64,000 nt of DNA from Chloroflexota bacterium (lineage in GTDB: Bacteria; Chloroflexota; Anaerolineae; Anaerolineales; Villigracilaceae). The stretch covers positions 1 to 64,000 of the forward strand of contig JAIOAQ010000007.1 of assembly GCA_019873735.1 (NCBI GenBank), written 5' to 3'. Shown here in pieces: positions 46,302-55,470 of this stretch; the stretch's first letter is position 1, and every line of letters begins with the position of its first letter. The notes below the pieces were generated by a model. It did not search any database. It saw only the letters and a program-made list of their open reading frames with translations, and had not been told where the DNA came from. The position numbers and the translations under genes were made by a program.

Positions 46302-47096
46302 ATGAGTGACTTGGAACGCGTGGCAATGTTGGAACGCATCAATTATCTGACCATGGAACCGGTGGCTGCGGTTACCCCCGGCGCGGAGGTCATCCTTCAG
46401 GATGATGTTATCCTGACCAGCAGCAAGGTGTACCCGCTGCCCGAAGCCAATCACGCCTGCCTGTTACGCACCGACCCGCGCAAGGCCGAAGGGTTGATTG
46501 ATGAAATCGTTGCCTACTTCGAGGCGCGCGGTATGCCGCCGGTGATTATGCTCTCCCCGGCATGTCAGCCCGCCGACCTGCATCAGCGCCTGTTGGCGCG
46601 CGGCTTTCGCCGGCAGGAGCCCGACGAGACCTGGATGGTGATGGAAAATCTGCAACAACGCAAGGCGCCAAAAGTTGAAGCAAAGGTCCAGGTGCGTCAA
46701 ATCACTCGCGCCGAGGCGCCACTTTTTGCCGAGGTGATGACCGCCGCGTATGAAATGCCTTCAGAGTATGCCGATGTGCTGGCCGATCTCCTGGCGCCGT
46801 CCATTGGCCTGCCGGGCATCACCCACTTCCTGGCCTTCAGCGGCGGCAAGGCCATTGCCACCCTCAGTTTGATGCGCTGGCAGGATTATGTCACTATTGG
46901 CAGCGCGGGCGTCTTGCCGGAATACCGCCGCGGCTTGCCCATTCTGGCAATGGCAGTTGAAGTGCTGACCGAGGCCCAGCGCCAGGGAGTCAAGACGGTG
47001 CTTGGACAAACTGTTCTCGGCCCGCTTTTTGAGCGTTTCCTGCGTTTTTGCGGTTTCTCCTATGCTTTTAAGCGCGTTCCTTATATGCTGGCATGA
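46302..47096 (+). CDS. GNAT-family acetyltransferase
   Basis: C-terminal ATLSLMRWQDYVTIGSAGVLPEYRRGLPILAMAVE acetyl-CoA binding-like pattern. Confidence 0.75.
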   Translation: MSDLERVAMLERINYLTMEPVAAVTPGAEVILQDDVILTSSKVYPLPEANHACLLRTDPRKAEGLIDEIVAYFEARGMPPVIMLSPACQPADLHQRLLARGFRRQEPDETWMVMENLQQRKAPKVEAKVQVRQITRAEAPLFAEVMTAAYEMPSEYADVLADLLAPSIGLPGITHFLAFSGGKAIATLSLMRWQDYVTIGSAGVLPEYRRGLPILAMAVEVLTEAQRQGVKTVLGQTVLGPLFERFLRFCGFSYAFKRVPYMLA

Positions 47097-47821
47097 CCAC
47101 CTTAGTTGAAATTCGCGACTTGAGAAAGACGTATCAAACCGGCAGTGTCCGCTTTGAAGCCCTGCGCGGCATTTCGCTGGATGTAGAAGAAGGCGACTTC
47201 GCGGCCATTATGGGACAATCCGGCTCCGGCAAGTCCACCCTCCTGCATATCACCGGCGGTCTGGACCAGCCGACGGCTGGTTCTGTCCGAGTGGGCGGGA
47301 CCATGCTCCAGGCCATGTCGGAGCGTGAACTGGCGCTCTTTCGGCGTGCACAGGTCGGGTTTGTCTTCCAGTTCTTCAACCTGATTGAGAACCTGAATGT
47401 GCGCGCCAATGTGGAATTGCCGGCCCTGCTGAAGGGCGGGCAGAGCCGGCGTGACATTCACCGGCGATGTTCCTTTCTGCTCGAACGGCTTGGCATTGCC
47501 GACCAGGCCAACAAATATCCCTGGGAACTTTCTGGGGGGCAGCAGCAGCGAGTGGCCATTGCGCGCGCCCTTATTAATCAACCTGCCCTGCTGTTGGCAG
47601 ATGAACCTACCGGCAACCTGGACAGCGCCAGCGGCGAGGAGGTGCTGAACATTCTGCGTCAGTTCAACCAGCAGGGACAGACCATCTTGATGGTCACCCA
47701 TGCCGCCTCAGCCGCGGCCCAGGCCGATTACATCTTCTTTATCCGCGACGGCCTGCTGGTGGATCAAATGCCGGGCGGCGACGAGAAGGCCATTGCCCAG
47801 CGCCTGGCAGACTTGCGGTAG
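47093..47821 (+). CDS. ABC transporter ATP-binding protein (LolD/MacB type)
   Basis: [56 protein letters not shown]. Confidence 0.95.
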   Translation: MTTLVEIRDLRKTYQTGSVRFEALRGISLDVEEGDFAAIMGQSGSGKSTLLHITGGLDQPTAGSVRVGGTMLQAMSERELALFRRAQVGFVFQFFNLIENLNVRANVELPALLKGGQSRRDIHRRCSFLLERLGIADQANKYPWELSGGQQQRVAIARALINQPALLLADEPTGNLDSASGEEVLNILRQFNQQGQTILMVTHAASAAAQADYIFFIRDGLLVDQMPGGDEKAIAQRLADLR

Positions 47822-47828
47822 GGTTTCC

Positions 47829-50156
47829 ATGCATGCTATTTGGCAAAAGATCTGGGCCGATTTGCTGCACCGCCGTCTGGTCTCGCTGTTGATTCTTGGC
47901 ACCATTGCGGCCGCAGCCGCCCTGCTCACATTGGCGCTCATCACGCTTTTCAACCTTGAAGCCCCCTACGATAAATCTCATGCTGAATTGAACGGCGCGC
48001 ATTTGTGGCTGCACTTTAAGCCCGGCCGGGTGCGCGCGATGGATATCCGTCAGATCGAATCTCTGCCCCAGGTAACAGAGAGCACTGGCCGGCAGTTCAG
48101 TTACACCACCTCGGTGCGTTTCAACCAGCAGCGTGTGCCGGTCAGCCTGCGGGTCATACCGCCTGAGCCGCCGCGCGTCAATCGCCTGCGCCTGCTGTCT
48201 GGCCGTCTCCTTAACCCTGGAGAGGATGAGGTACTCATCAGTCGTGATTTGCGCGATATTTACCATTTGGGGCCGGGCGATCAGTTGGAAATCCTGCGCG
48301 CCGATGGCCGCCGTGTCACCCTGCCCATTGTGGGGGTGGTTTACGACCCCATGTACGATAATTATCGCAGCAGCCTGCCGCCTTATGCTTACTTGAGCGA
48401 GGATTTGCTTGCCAGTCTCTTTCCGGACAAATCAACCTGGGAATGGTCGTTGGGCTTGCGCCTGGCAGACCCGGAAGCCGTGCAGACTGTGCTGGAGCAA
48501 ATTGAAGCAATGCGCACGGTTACGTTTATTGCCAGCCATACCGATTGGCGCGATGTGCGCAGTTCGGCCATCTTTGACGCTCAAATGGCCTTTATTTTCC
48601 TTTCTGCATTCAGTTTTTTTGCTATTCTGGCTACTGTCTTGATTGTGGTCAGCATTGTCAGTTCCACCGTATTGGCGCAAATCAAGCAGATTGGCATTCT
48701 CAAGGCGGTCGGTTTTACCGGCCAACAGGTATTGGGGGTGTATGTTGGCCAGTATGCTCTCTTAAGTTTGCTTGGCACAATATTGGGCTTCCTGCTGGGG
48801 CTGGGATTGGCGCCGTTGCCGCTGAAGACGGTTACGGCCTCGCTCAATACCGCCTACCGGCCGCCTTTCAACCCGTGGACCATGTTGATTGTCTTTGTGG
48901 CTGTGCCCGGCATAACCATGCTGGCTGCAATGACGGCCTCGGCCCGCGGCGCGCGCGTCAACACAATTCAGGCGATTGCCGTTGGCGGCGAGACTCTGCT
49001 GAAAAAATCCTTCTGGCTGGCGCGCGTATTGGAAAGGGCCGGCGCGCCTATGCCGCTGGTGCTGGGCGTGAACGATGTGTTTGTCAAGCCGCTGCGTTCT
49101 ATCCTGGCGGGCATCAACCTGACGCTGGGCGTTATGGGGGTTGTCTTTGGCTTGGCGCTTTCCGGCACGATTCGGGTTTACCGCCAAAACCCTGCTTTGC
49201 TGGGTCTGGTCTATGATGCGATTGTCACGCGCGAGCAAAGCAGTGACGACCGGGCGCGGCGGCTGATTGCGCAGGCGCCGGGCGTGGAGGCTTTTTACGG
49301 CGAGTACTTGGTCGAAGCCCAAACGCTGGATGGACGTTTGCTCAAACTGCGCGCTGTAGAAGGCGATATGGAAGCCTTCCCTTTTCACATTCTTGAAGGA
49401 CGTTTCTTTCAGCCGGGGAGCAGCGAAGCCCTGGCCGGCAAAGGCTTGCTTGACTGGCTGGGGCTAAAGGTGGGCGATTCGTTAACGCTGGTTTTGGATA
49501 AGGACGATGGTCCTCAGGCGACCTGGGTGATTGTGGGCGAATATCCTGAACCGGCAGATGCCGGTCAACGCTTGATGGTGAGTCTCTCCAGTGTGCGCCC
49601 GCTGCTGAAACACACCGATCCCAGCACGTACTACTTGAAACTATCACCCTCGGCCGATCCGCAGGCTATCCGCGCTTTTCTTTCCCCGCGCCGCGAATCA
49701 GATTTGAACTTTACGTTGATGGAGGATGTGATCCCCAGCACGGTCATCTATTTGCAGGTGGCCATTTTTGCGTTGGCCGGCATCTTGATTGGCATTGCGA
49801 TGGTGAACATCCTGATCATGTCCCTCCTCTCGGCTCAGGAAAAACTGCGGGTGGTGGGCATCCTGAAAACGGTGGGTATGACTCCCTGGCAGGTCATCTT
49901 CATGTTCATCACCAGCGCATCCTTTTTGGGGATGTTATCCATTGCAGCGGGGGTGCCGGCAGGACTGGTTTTGACGAGGAATTTGTTGAATCTGATGGCC
50001 GATTTTACCGGCTTTGGCCAGATCTCTGTTTCTGTGGGGAAGGCCGCCCTGTTGGCGCTTTTACCGTTTACGCTCTTTGTCAGTGTTTTGGGGAGTTTCT
50101 TGCCGGCGCGCTGGGCGGCAAAGGTCTACATTGTTCACGTCTTGCGAAAAGAGTAA
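47829..50156 (+). CDS. FtsX-family ABC transporter permease
   Basis: Two FtsX-type TM blocks (IKQIGILKAVGFTGQQVLGVYVGQY; EKLRVVGILKTVGMTPWQVIFMFI). ATG 47829 preferred to ORF start. Confidence 0.9.
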   Translation: MHAIWQKIWADLLHRRLVSLLILGTIAAAAALLTLALITLFNLEAPYDKSHAELNGAHLWLHFKPGRVRAMDIRQIESLPQVTESTGRQFSYTTSVRFNQQRVPVSLRVIPPEPPRVNRLRLLSGRLLNPGEDEVLISRDLRDIYHLGPGDQLEILRADGRRVTLPIVGVVYDPMYDNYRSSLPPYAYLSEDLLASLFPDKSTWEWSLGLRLADPEAVQTVLEQIEAMRTVTFIASHTDWRDVRSSAIFDAQMAFIFLSAFSFFAILATVLIVVSIVSSTVLAQIKQIGILKAVGFTGQQVLGVYVGQYALLSLLGTILGFLLGLGLAPLPLKTVTASLNTAYRPPFNPWTMLIVFVAVPGITMLAAMTASARGARVNTIQAIAVGGETLLKKSFWLARVLERAGAPMPLVLGVNDVFVKPLRSILAGINLTLGVMGVVFGLALSGTIRVYRQNPALLGLVYDAIVTREQSSDDRARRLIAQAPGVEAFYGEYLVEAQTLDGRLLKLRAVEGDMEAFPFHILEGRFFQPGSSEALAGKGLLDWLGLKVGDSLTLVLDKDDGPQATWVIVGEYPEPADAGQRLMVSLSSVRPLLKHTDPSTYYLKLSPSADPQAIRAFLSPRRESDLNFTLMEDVIPSTVIYLQVAIFALAGILIGIAMVNILIMSLLSAQEKLRVVGILKTVGMTPWQVIFMFITSASFLGMLSIAAGVPAGLVLTRNLLNLMADFTGFGQISVSVGKAALLALLPFTLFVSVLGSFLPARWAAKVYIVHVLRKE

Positions 50157-50165
50157 CGAAGCAGG

Positions 50166-51164
50166 TTACTGGCCCAATCCGGGCAGTCCGCCCGCCGGGG
50201 CGGCATAACGGACAGCCTGGATCACGGCCTGAGCAAATGCTTCGGCTGCAAAAGTTCCGATCAGACTGACATCTGCCCGGCGGCCGCCGGTAGCCAGCGC
50301 AAAAATGGTATCGCCGTCCAGCATGGTATGCGCCGGGCGGATGGTACGCGCCAGGCCATCTTGCGCCATTTGTGCCACTTTGTTGGTTTCGGCTTTTGTC
50401 AATTGGGCGTTTACGGCTACAACGCCGATAACTGTGTTGCTTCGTTCTGCAAGGGTCAGGATGGTGCGCCCGACGAATGTCTGCATGACGCTCAATGTGT
50501 TGGCAAATGCGCCCGTCTCTCCCAGCCGCAAGGGTCCGGCCTGAAGTGGACGCGCTCCGGCCAAAATTTGTCCGCTGGAAGGGTCAATCACATCGCCAAA
50601 GGCATTGACTGCTGCCAGTGCGCCGACTACCAGGCCGCCTCCGATTTGCAAACTGGCGGTGCCGATTCCGGCTTTCATGGCGCGCTGCATGCCAAAGATC
50701 TTACCGACCGATGCGCCTGTCCCCACGCCGACATTGCCCTGCGCCGGCGGCTGAGATGAGGCGTTCAGGCAGGCCTGGTAACCCATGTCTGCATCTGGGC
50801 GCACATCTGGCCGTCCCAACCCCAAATCGAACAATACGGCAGCCGGAACAATAGGCACGCGGGCTACGCCGGTGTTGAAGCCGATCTTCTGTTCTTCCAG
50901 ATAACGCATGACGCCGGCGGCCGCATCCAGCCCGAAGGCCGAACCGCCGGTCAGTAAGACGGCATGTACCTTTTCCACCAGGTTGAGAGGGTTGAGCAAA
51001 TCGGTCTCGCGCGTACCGGGCGCGCCGCCGCGCTGATCCACACCGCCAACCGCTCCTCTGCGGCAGAGAACGACGGTGCAGCCGGTCAGCGCCTGGCCGT
51101 CTTGGGCATGTCCCACCTCGATGCCAGGTACATCGGTGATGGCATTTTTCCAGGCCATATGCAA
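50166..51164 (-). CDS. P1/S58 family peptidase (DmpA-like)
   Basis: VPGIEVGHAQD, VHAVLLTGGSAFGLDAAAGVMRYLEE, GTASLQIGGGLVVGALAAVNAFGD. Confidence 0.92.
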   Translation of the reverse strand: MHMAWKNAITDVPGIEVGHAQDGQALTGCTVVLCRRGAVGGVDQRGGAPGTRETDLLNPLNLVEKVHAVLLTGGSAFGLDAAAGVMRYLEEQKIGFNTGVARVPIVPAAVLFDLGLGRPDVRPDADMGYQACLNASSQPPAQGNVGVGTGASVGKIFGMQRAMKAGIGTASLQIGGGLVVGALAAVNAFGDVIDPSSGQILAGARPLQAGPLRLGETGAFANTLSVMQTFVGRTILTLAERSNTVIGVVAVNAQLTKAETNKVAQMAQDGLARTIRPAHTMLDGDTIFALATGGRRADVSLIGTFAAEAFAQAVIQAVRYAAPAGGLPGLGQ

Positions 51165-51167
51165 GGC

Positions 51168-51350
51168 TTATTTCAGGATATGCACCAACTCCAAAAATTC
51201 CTGCCACTCTTCTTCAAAAAAGTGCAGGGTGACGTTGTTCAATTCCATGTGATAGGTGGTTTCGCCGTCGGGTTCCTCGGCGCTCCATACCAGGTAGTTC
51301 TCTGTTTCGGCGAGGGTTTGCGTCTTGGGTTCGAGGTCGCTTTTAGACAT
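51168..51350 (-). CDS. Small acidic protein of unknown function (60 aa)
   Basis: MSKSDLEPKTQTLAETENYLVWSAEEPDGETTYHMELNNVTLHFFEEEWQEFLELVHILK with upstream AAGGAGAAACCC SD. Confidence 0.7.
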   Translation of the reverse strand: MSKSDLEPKTQTLAETENYLVWSAEEPDGETTYHMELNNVTLHFFEEEWQEFLELVHILK

Positions 51351-51370
51351 GGGTTTCTCCTTGTTTGATA

Positions 51371-51492
51371 GTAACTGCCTGCCCTCCCGCAGGTTTTGGC
51401 GCAATGTCCAAGCCAGAAGACGTCTCCAAAATCACCAGCATTGCTGGTCAGCCCCGTTCTAACCTGCGGGAGGGTTAAGGGTAGGCAATTAC
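51371..51492 (+). repeat. MITE-like repeat, copy D (complete; core 51382-51474)
   Basis: 122 bp from GTAACTGCCTGCCCTCCCGCAGG to CCTGCGGGAGGGTTAAGGGTAGGCAATTAC, flanked by GTTTGATA on both sides (51363-51370, 51493-51500). Confidence 0.9.
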
Positions 51493-51543
51493 GTTTGATA
51501 ATATTATAAGGTGTGGGCGGGAAATTACAACCACCATCCCTGG

Positions 51544-52755
51544 TTATGGTTTGGGACGGCGGAGTTTCTGCCACAGACGGGTGAATATGTCTTTGAAACG
51601 GGACCAGGCTGGGGGTCTGGCGGGAACCGAGGGGGGTTCTTCGGGGGGCCAGGGGTCCAGGTCAAACATCTTCCGCAAGACGTAGCGTCCAATCAGGGTG
51701 AATGTTGCCAGGATGGGGGCAGCGATGATGATGCCGATAAAGCCGATCAGGCTGGCTGCAACCAGGGCTGCAACCAGTACAGCCGCGGGGTGAACTTTAA
51801 GCGTGTGGGACATGACGCGCGGGGAAACGTAGGCGTCGAAAATCTGGTCAATCAGCAGGGCGATGATGAGAACGACCAGGCTGTAGGTCAGCGGCTGCAT
51901 GCCAAAGAGTTTGTAGTTTTGAAAATAGGTGACCAGGAAGAGCACAATCCAGTTGATGGCCGGGCCGATGTAGGGGACAAAGCGGGCGATGCCGGCCAGC
52001 AGCGCCAGGCCGAGTGCGTAGCGTACACCCAACAGGCTGAGCACGATGAAGTAGACCAACATTGCCAGGCTGACGATGATGATCTGACCCCGCAGGAAGG
52101 CGTTCCAGATGCGTCCTAATTGTTTCCCCAGTTGGCGGATGTCATCGGCGTAGCCTGGCAGGTCAATTTCAATGATGCGTTCGCGCAGGCCGCCGCTTTC
52201 GACCAGGACGAAGTAGGAGGTGATCAGGATGAAAAACGTCCAGCCAAAGGCCTCTGCTGCCCGGCCTGCCAGGGTGCCGATCAGGCTGCCAAGCCGGCCC
52301 AGCAGGTTTTGGGCATTGGCAAGCACCTGGTCTCCCAGGGTGTCCATGCGGATTGTGTTGAAGTCGAGTTCAAAGGGGCCGATCTGGTACACCTGATGAG
52401 AGAGTTGCTCCAGGAGGAGCGGCAATTCGGTCAGGCCGCGGTTGACCAGGTCAATCAGGCTTTGCGCTTGTTGAATCAGGCCCACGCCGCCGGCGGTGAG
52501 CAGACCGAGCAGGATCAAAATCAGCAGGGCATAAACCAGCCCTACAGCGCCATTCCAGCGGATGTTCAGCTTGCGGTGCAGGAAGTCGGCGATGGGGTGC
52601 AGCAAATACGCCAGGGTGAAAGCAAGGATGAACGGGCCAAGCAGGTAGTGGAACTTTACCAGGAAGGCTGCCGTCAGCGCCACAAGGCTGAAGCCGACGA
52701 CCAGTTTCGTCCCCATGCCCCAGCGCGGGGAGGATGAAGCGGGTGTTTCTGTCAT
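51544..52755 (-). CDS. AI-2E family transporter (PerM/YtvI-like)
   Basis: Hydrophobic protein with FVPYIGPAINWI and LDQIFDAYVSPRVMSHTLKVHPAAVL motifs. Confidence 0.92.
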   Translation of the reverse strand: MTETPASSSPRWGMGTKLVVGFSLVALTAAFLVKFHYLLGPFILAFTLAYLLHPIADFLHRKLNIRWNGAVGLVYALLILILLGLLTAGGVGLIQQAQSLIDLVNRGLTELPLLLEQLSHQVYQIGPFELDFNTIRMDTLGDQVLANAQNLLGRLGSLIGTLAGRAAEAFGWTFFILITSYFVLVESGGLRERIIEIDLPGYADDIRQLGKQLGRIWNAFLRGQIIIVSLAMLVYFIVLSLLGVRYALGLALLAGIARFVPYIGPAINWIVLFLVTYFQNYKLFGMQPLTYSLVVLIIALLIDQIFDAYVSPRVMSHTLKVHPAAVLVAALVAASLIGFIGIIIAAPILATFTLIGRYVLRKMFDLDPWPPEEPPSVPARPPAWSRFKDIFTRLWQKLRRPKP

Positions 52756-52837
52756 TGTCTTTGTGACCTCGGTTTCATTGTAGCCTGTGCCGGGCATTTT
52801 TTCAACCATGGGTTGTGGCGCTGGTGCAAAAGGCATC

Positions 52838-52865
52838 CACAGATTGCGCAGATTGCACAGATTGG
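52838..52865. repeat. Short phased repeat
   Basis: CACAGATTGCGCAGATTGCACAGATTGG; inverted counterpart ATCTGTGCCAATCTGTGG at 53013-53030. Confidence 0.6.
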
Positions 52866-52887
52866 GCTTCAAAGTTTGTGCAATCTG

Positions 52888-53009
52888 GTAATTGCCCAGC
52901 CTTAACCCTCCCGCAGGTTAGAACGGGGCTGACCGGCGATGCTGGTGATTTTGGAGACGTCTTCCGGCTTGGACATTGTGCCAAAACCTGCGGGAGGGTA
53001 GGCAGTTAT
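52888..53009 (-). repeat. MITE-like repeat, copy E, inverted orientation (core 52906-52998)
   Basis: GTAATTGCCCAGCCTTAACCCTCCCGCAGG...CCTGCGGGAGGGTAGGCAGTTAT, 122 bp. Confidence 0.88.
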
Positions 53010-53170
53010 GATATCTGTGCCAATCTGTGGCAAAAAACAACCTGCCGCAAATGCTGCGGTTGCGTAAATCTTAAGATTCTTTGCCGATGGAAATTTGTAT
53101 AATAATAAAGAGCAATGCCACTGTCGTTGCGGTGTTACCGTGCAAGAGGTCTCACAAGCAGAGGAGGTGG

Positions 53171-53593
53171 ATGATGTTCAAGAACATCCTTTTGGGTGTA
53201 GATGGCTCAGCCCATGCTCTCAAGGCCGCGAAGGTGGCCGGAGAACTGGCGCGTGCCATGCAGGCTGATTTGCGCATCGTCGCCGCCTACGACCCTGTGC
53301 CGTCTTATCTGGGCGAGCCGAATTTGTTAGATACCATCGCCGCCCGCCAGAAGCACGCCGAGGAAATTATCCAGGCTGCTTTGAAGGAAGTCGGTCCAAC
53401 TCCGACTGAGGTCAAGACCGAGATGTTGGAGGGATCGGCTGCCGAAGTAATCATTGAGGTGGCCAACACGCGCAAAACAGATTTGATTGTCGTCGGCTCG
53501 CGCGGCTTGGGGCAACTGGTTGGATTGCTGCTTGGCAGCCAAAGCCAGAAGATTATCCAGCATGCTCCCTGCCCGGTGTTGGTCGTCCGTTGA
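53171..53593 (+). CDS. Universal stress protein (UspA family)
   Basis: FKNILLGVDGSAHALKAAKVAGELA; GSRGLGQLVGLLLGSQSQKIIQHAPCPVLVVR. Confidence 0.95.
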   Translation: MMFKNILLGVDGSAHALKAAKVAGELARAMQADLRIVAAYDPVPSYLGEPNLLDTIAARQKHAEEIIQAALKEVGPTPTEVKTEMLEGSAAEVIIEVANTRKTDLIVVGSRGLGQLVGLLLGSQSQKIIQHAPCPVLVVR

Positions 53594-53601
53594 TTGCCGG
53601 C

Positions 53602-54204
53602 TCAAAGGTCAAATTGTTGCGCCAGGCGTTCGGCTTTGGCGAACTCCTCGGGCGTATTGACGTTCCAAAAAGCCAGCCCTGAGGGGTCGGCCGTGGCTAC
53701 TTCGTCTGGGGTCAGGACGCGCACCTTGACGGACGGGAACCAGGCGATGACCTTCCATTCTCCGGCCTCGATGGCAGAAAGAATGGCCGGAAGACAGGCG
53801 GCGCGCCGATAGACAGCATGGAACGGCTCGTATCCCTCGTCGGTTTTGGGGATGACCACATCCGCTTCTTCGCGAAGCATCAGGCTGGCGGCGTTTTCGA
53901 TGAGCGTTGGACTGGCGAAGGGCATGTCACAGGCCACAACCGCGACGTACTCGCCGCGGGCCGAAGCGATTGCAGTGTAGAGTCCGCCCAGGGCGCCGCG
54001 GCCCGGCCAAAGGTCTGGCGTGAGCCGCAGGCCGAGAAACGCGTAGGCTTCCGGCCGGTTGGTGGTTACCAGAATCTCATCCGCGATCGGCCGCAGCCGA
54101 TCTGCCACGCGCTGGATGAGAGGCTGTCCCAGGAATGGCATCAAAGCCTTATCCTGTCCCATGCGCGCCGATCTTCCGCCGGCCTGGATTACAAGGCTGA
54201 GCAT
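53602..54204 (-). CDS. mobA: Molybdenum cofactor guanylyltransferase
   Basis: LVIQAGGRSARMGQDKALMPFLGQPLIQRV; VVACDMPFASPTLI. Confidence 0.9.
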   Translation of the reverse strand: MLSLVIQAGGRSARMGQDKALMPFLGQPLIQRVADRLRPIADEILVTTNRPEAYAFLGLRLTPDLWPGRGALGGLYTAIASARGEYVAVVACDMPFASPTLIENAASLMLREEADVVIPKTDEGYEPFHAVYRRAACLPAILSAIEAGEWKVIAWFPSVKVRVLTPDEVATADPSGLAFWNVNTPEEFAKAERLAQQFDL

Positions 54205-54224
54205 GAGGTATATTATAGAGCGGA

Positions 54225-55337
54225 ATGAGCACAATTGGTAATGTACTCGACCGTTTGACAAAAACTGGGGAGTTGTACACCAGGGAGGCAGACGGGGCAG
54301 TACGTTGCTTTGCCTGCGCCCATCGTTGCCTGATTCGCCCCGGACGGCGCGGTATTTGTCAGGTGCGCTTCAATCAGGCCGGAGAGTTGCGCGTGCCGTG
54401 GGGGTATGTGGCTGCACTGCAGGCCGACCCGATTGAGAAAAAGCCGTTTGCTCATTTCTTGCCCGGTGCCACAGCCCTGACCTTTGGAATGCTGGGCTGC
54501 GACTTCCATTGCAGTTTCTGTCAGAACTGGTTCTCCTCTCAGGCCATGCGTGACCCGGCTTCGGACGAGGCTGTGGGCCTTGTGCGGCGTATCCAGCCGG
54601 AGCAAATGGTGGATGTGGCCCGGCAAGTGGGCGCGCAGGTAGTGGTCTCCTCTTACAACGAGCCGCTGATTACCAGCGAATGGGCTGTGGCAATTTTCCA
54701 ACAGGCCAAAGCGGCTGCCTTGAAGTGCGCCTATGTTTCTAACGGCAATGCTACTCCTGAAGTGTTGGCCTATCTGCGCCCTTATCTGGATGCCTATAAG
54801 GTGGACTTGAAGTCCATGCAAGACAGTAACTACAGGCGTTTGGGCGGTGTTTTAAAAAATGTATTGGATACCATCCAAAAGGCTTACGAACTGGGGCTGT
54901 GGCTGGAAGTGGTGACGCTGGTTATTCCCGGTTTCAACGATTCAAATGCCGAACTTTGGGAGGCGGCGCGTTTTCTGGCAGGTATCTCCCCTGATATTCC
55001 CTGGCATGTGACGGCTTTCCACAGCGACTACAAAATGCTGGACCGCGACCATACAGATGCGCGCATGCTCCAGCGCGCAGCAGATATTGGCCGCGAGGCG
55101 GGTTTGCACTTTGTCTATGCCGGGAATCTGCCGGGCCGCGTGGGCGAATATGAGGATACGTTTTGTCCATCATGCAACCGCCCGGTCGTGCGGCGCAGAG
55201 GCTATACCCTCTCTGCGTACCACATTACAGGGGATGGACGCTGCGAATTTTGTGGCGTGAAAGTTGCCGGTTTATGGCCGGAGAATCCGACTCAGGTGAA
55301 TTTAAACCAATTTGGCTTTCCAAGGCCTCTCTGGTAA
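54225..55337 (+). CDS. amrS: AmmeMemoRadiSam-system radical SAM enzyme
   Basis: VRCFACAHRCLIRPGRRGICQVRFN; GMLGCDFHCSFCQNWFSSQ; SYNEPLITSEWA; C-terminal CPSCNRPVVRRRGY. Confidence 0.92.
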   Translation: MSTIGNVLDRLTKTGELYTREADGAVRCFACAHRCLIRPGRRGICQVRFNQAGELRVPWGYVAALQADPIEKKPFAHFLPGATALTFGMLGCDFHCSFCQNWFSSQAMRDPASDEAVGLVRRIQPEQMVDVARQVGAQVVVSSYNEPLITSEWAVAIFQQAKAAALKCAYVSNGNATPEVLAYLRPYLDAYKVDLKSMQDSNYRRLGGVLKNVLDTIQKAYELGLWLEVVTLVIPGFNDSNAELWEAARFLAGISPDIPWHVTAFHSDYKMLDRDHTDARMLQRAADIGREAGLHFVYAGNLPGRVGEYEDTFCPSCNRPVVRRRGYTLSAYHITGDGRCEFCGVKVAGLWPENPTQVNLNQFGFPRPLW

Positions 55338-55470
55338 AATTTTGCTGTATAATCAGGCAACGCTAATTTTGAGTCATCAGGAAAGGAGGCTGACGCTCAA
55401 AATCATCCCTTTATTTTTCCCCCTGTACGCTAAATCTTTCAATTCAAAAATTTCTCTAGGAGGAGAAACC

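Noticed and set aside
1210-52998. Repeated CCCTCCCGCAGG units considered as a CRISPR array
   Set aside because: Copies are kilobases apart, have internal inverted symmetry and flanking duplications, and no regular spacers or cas genes are seen.
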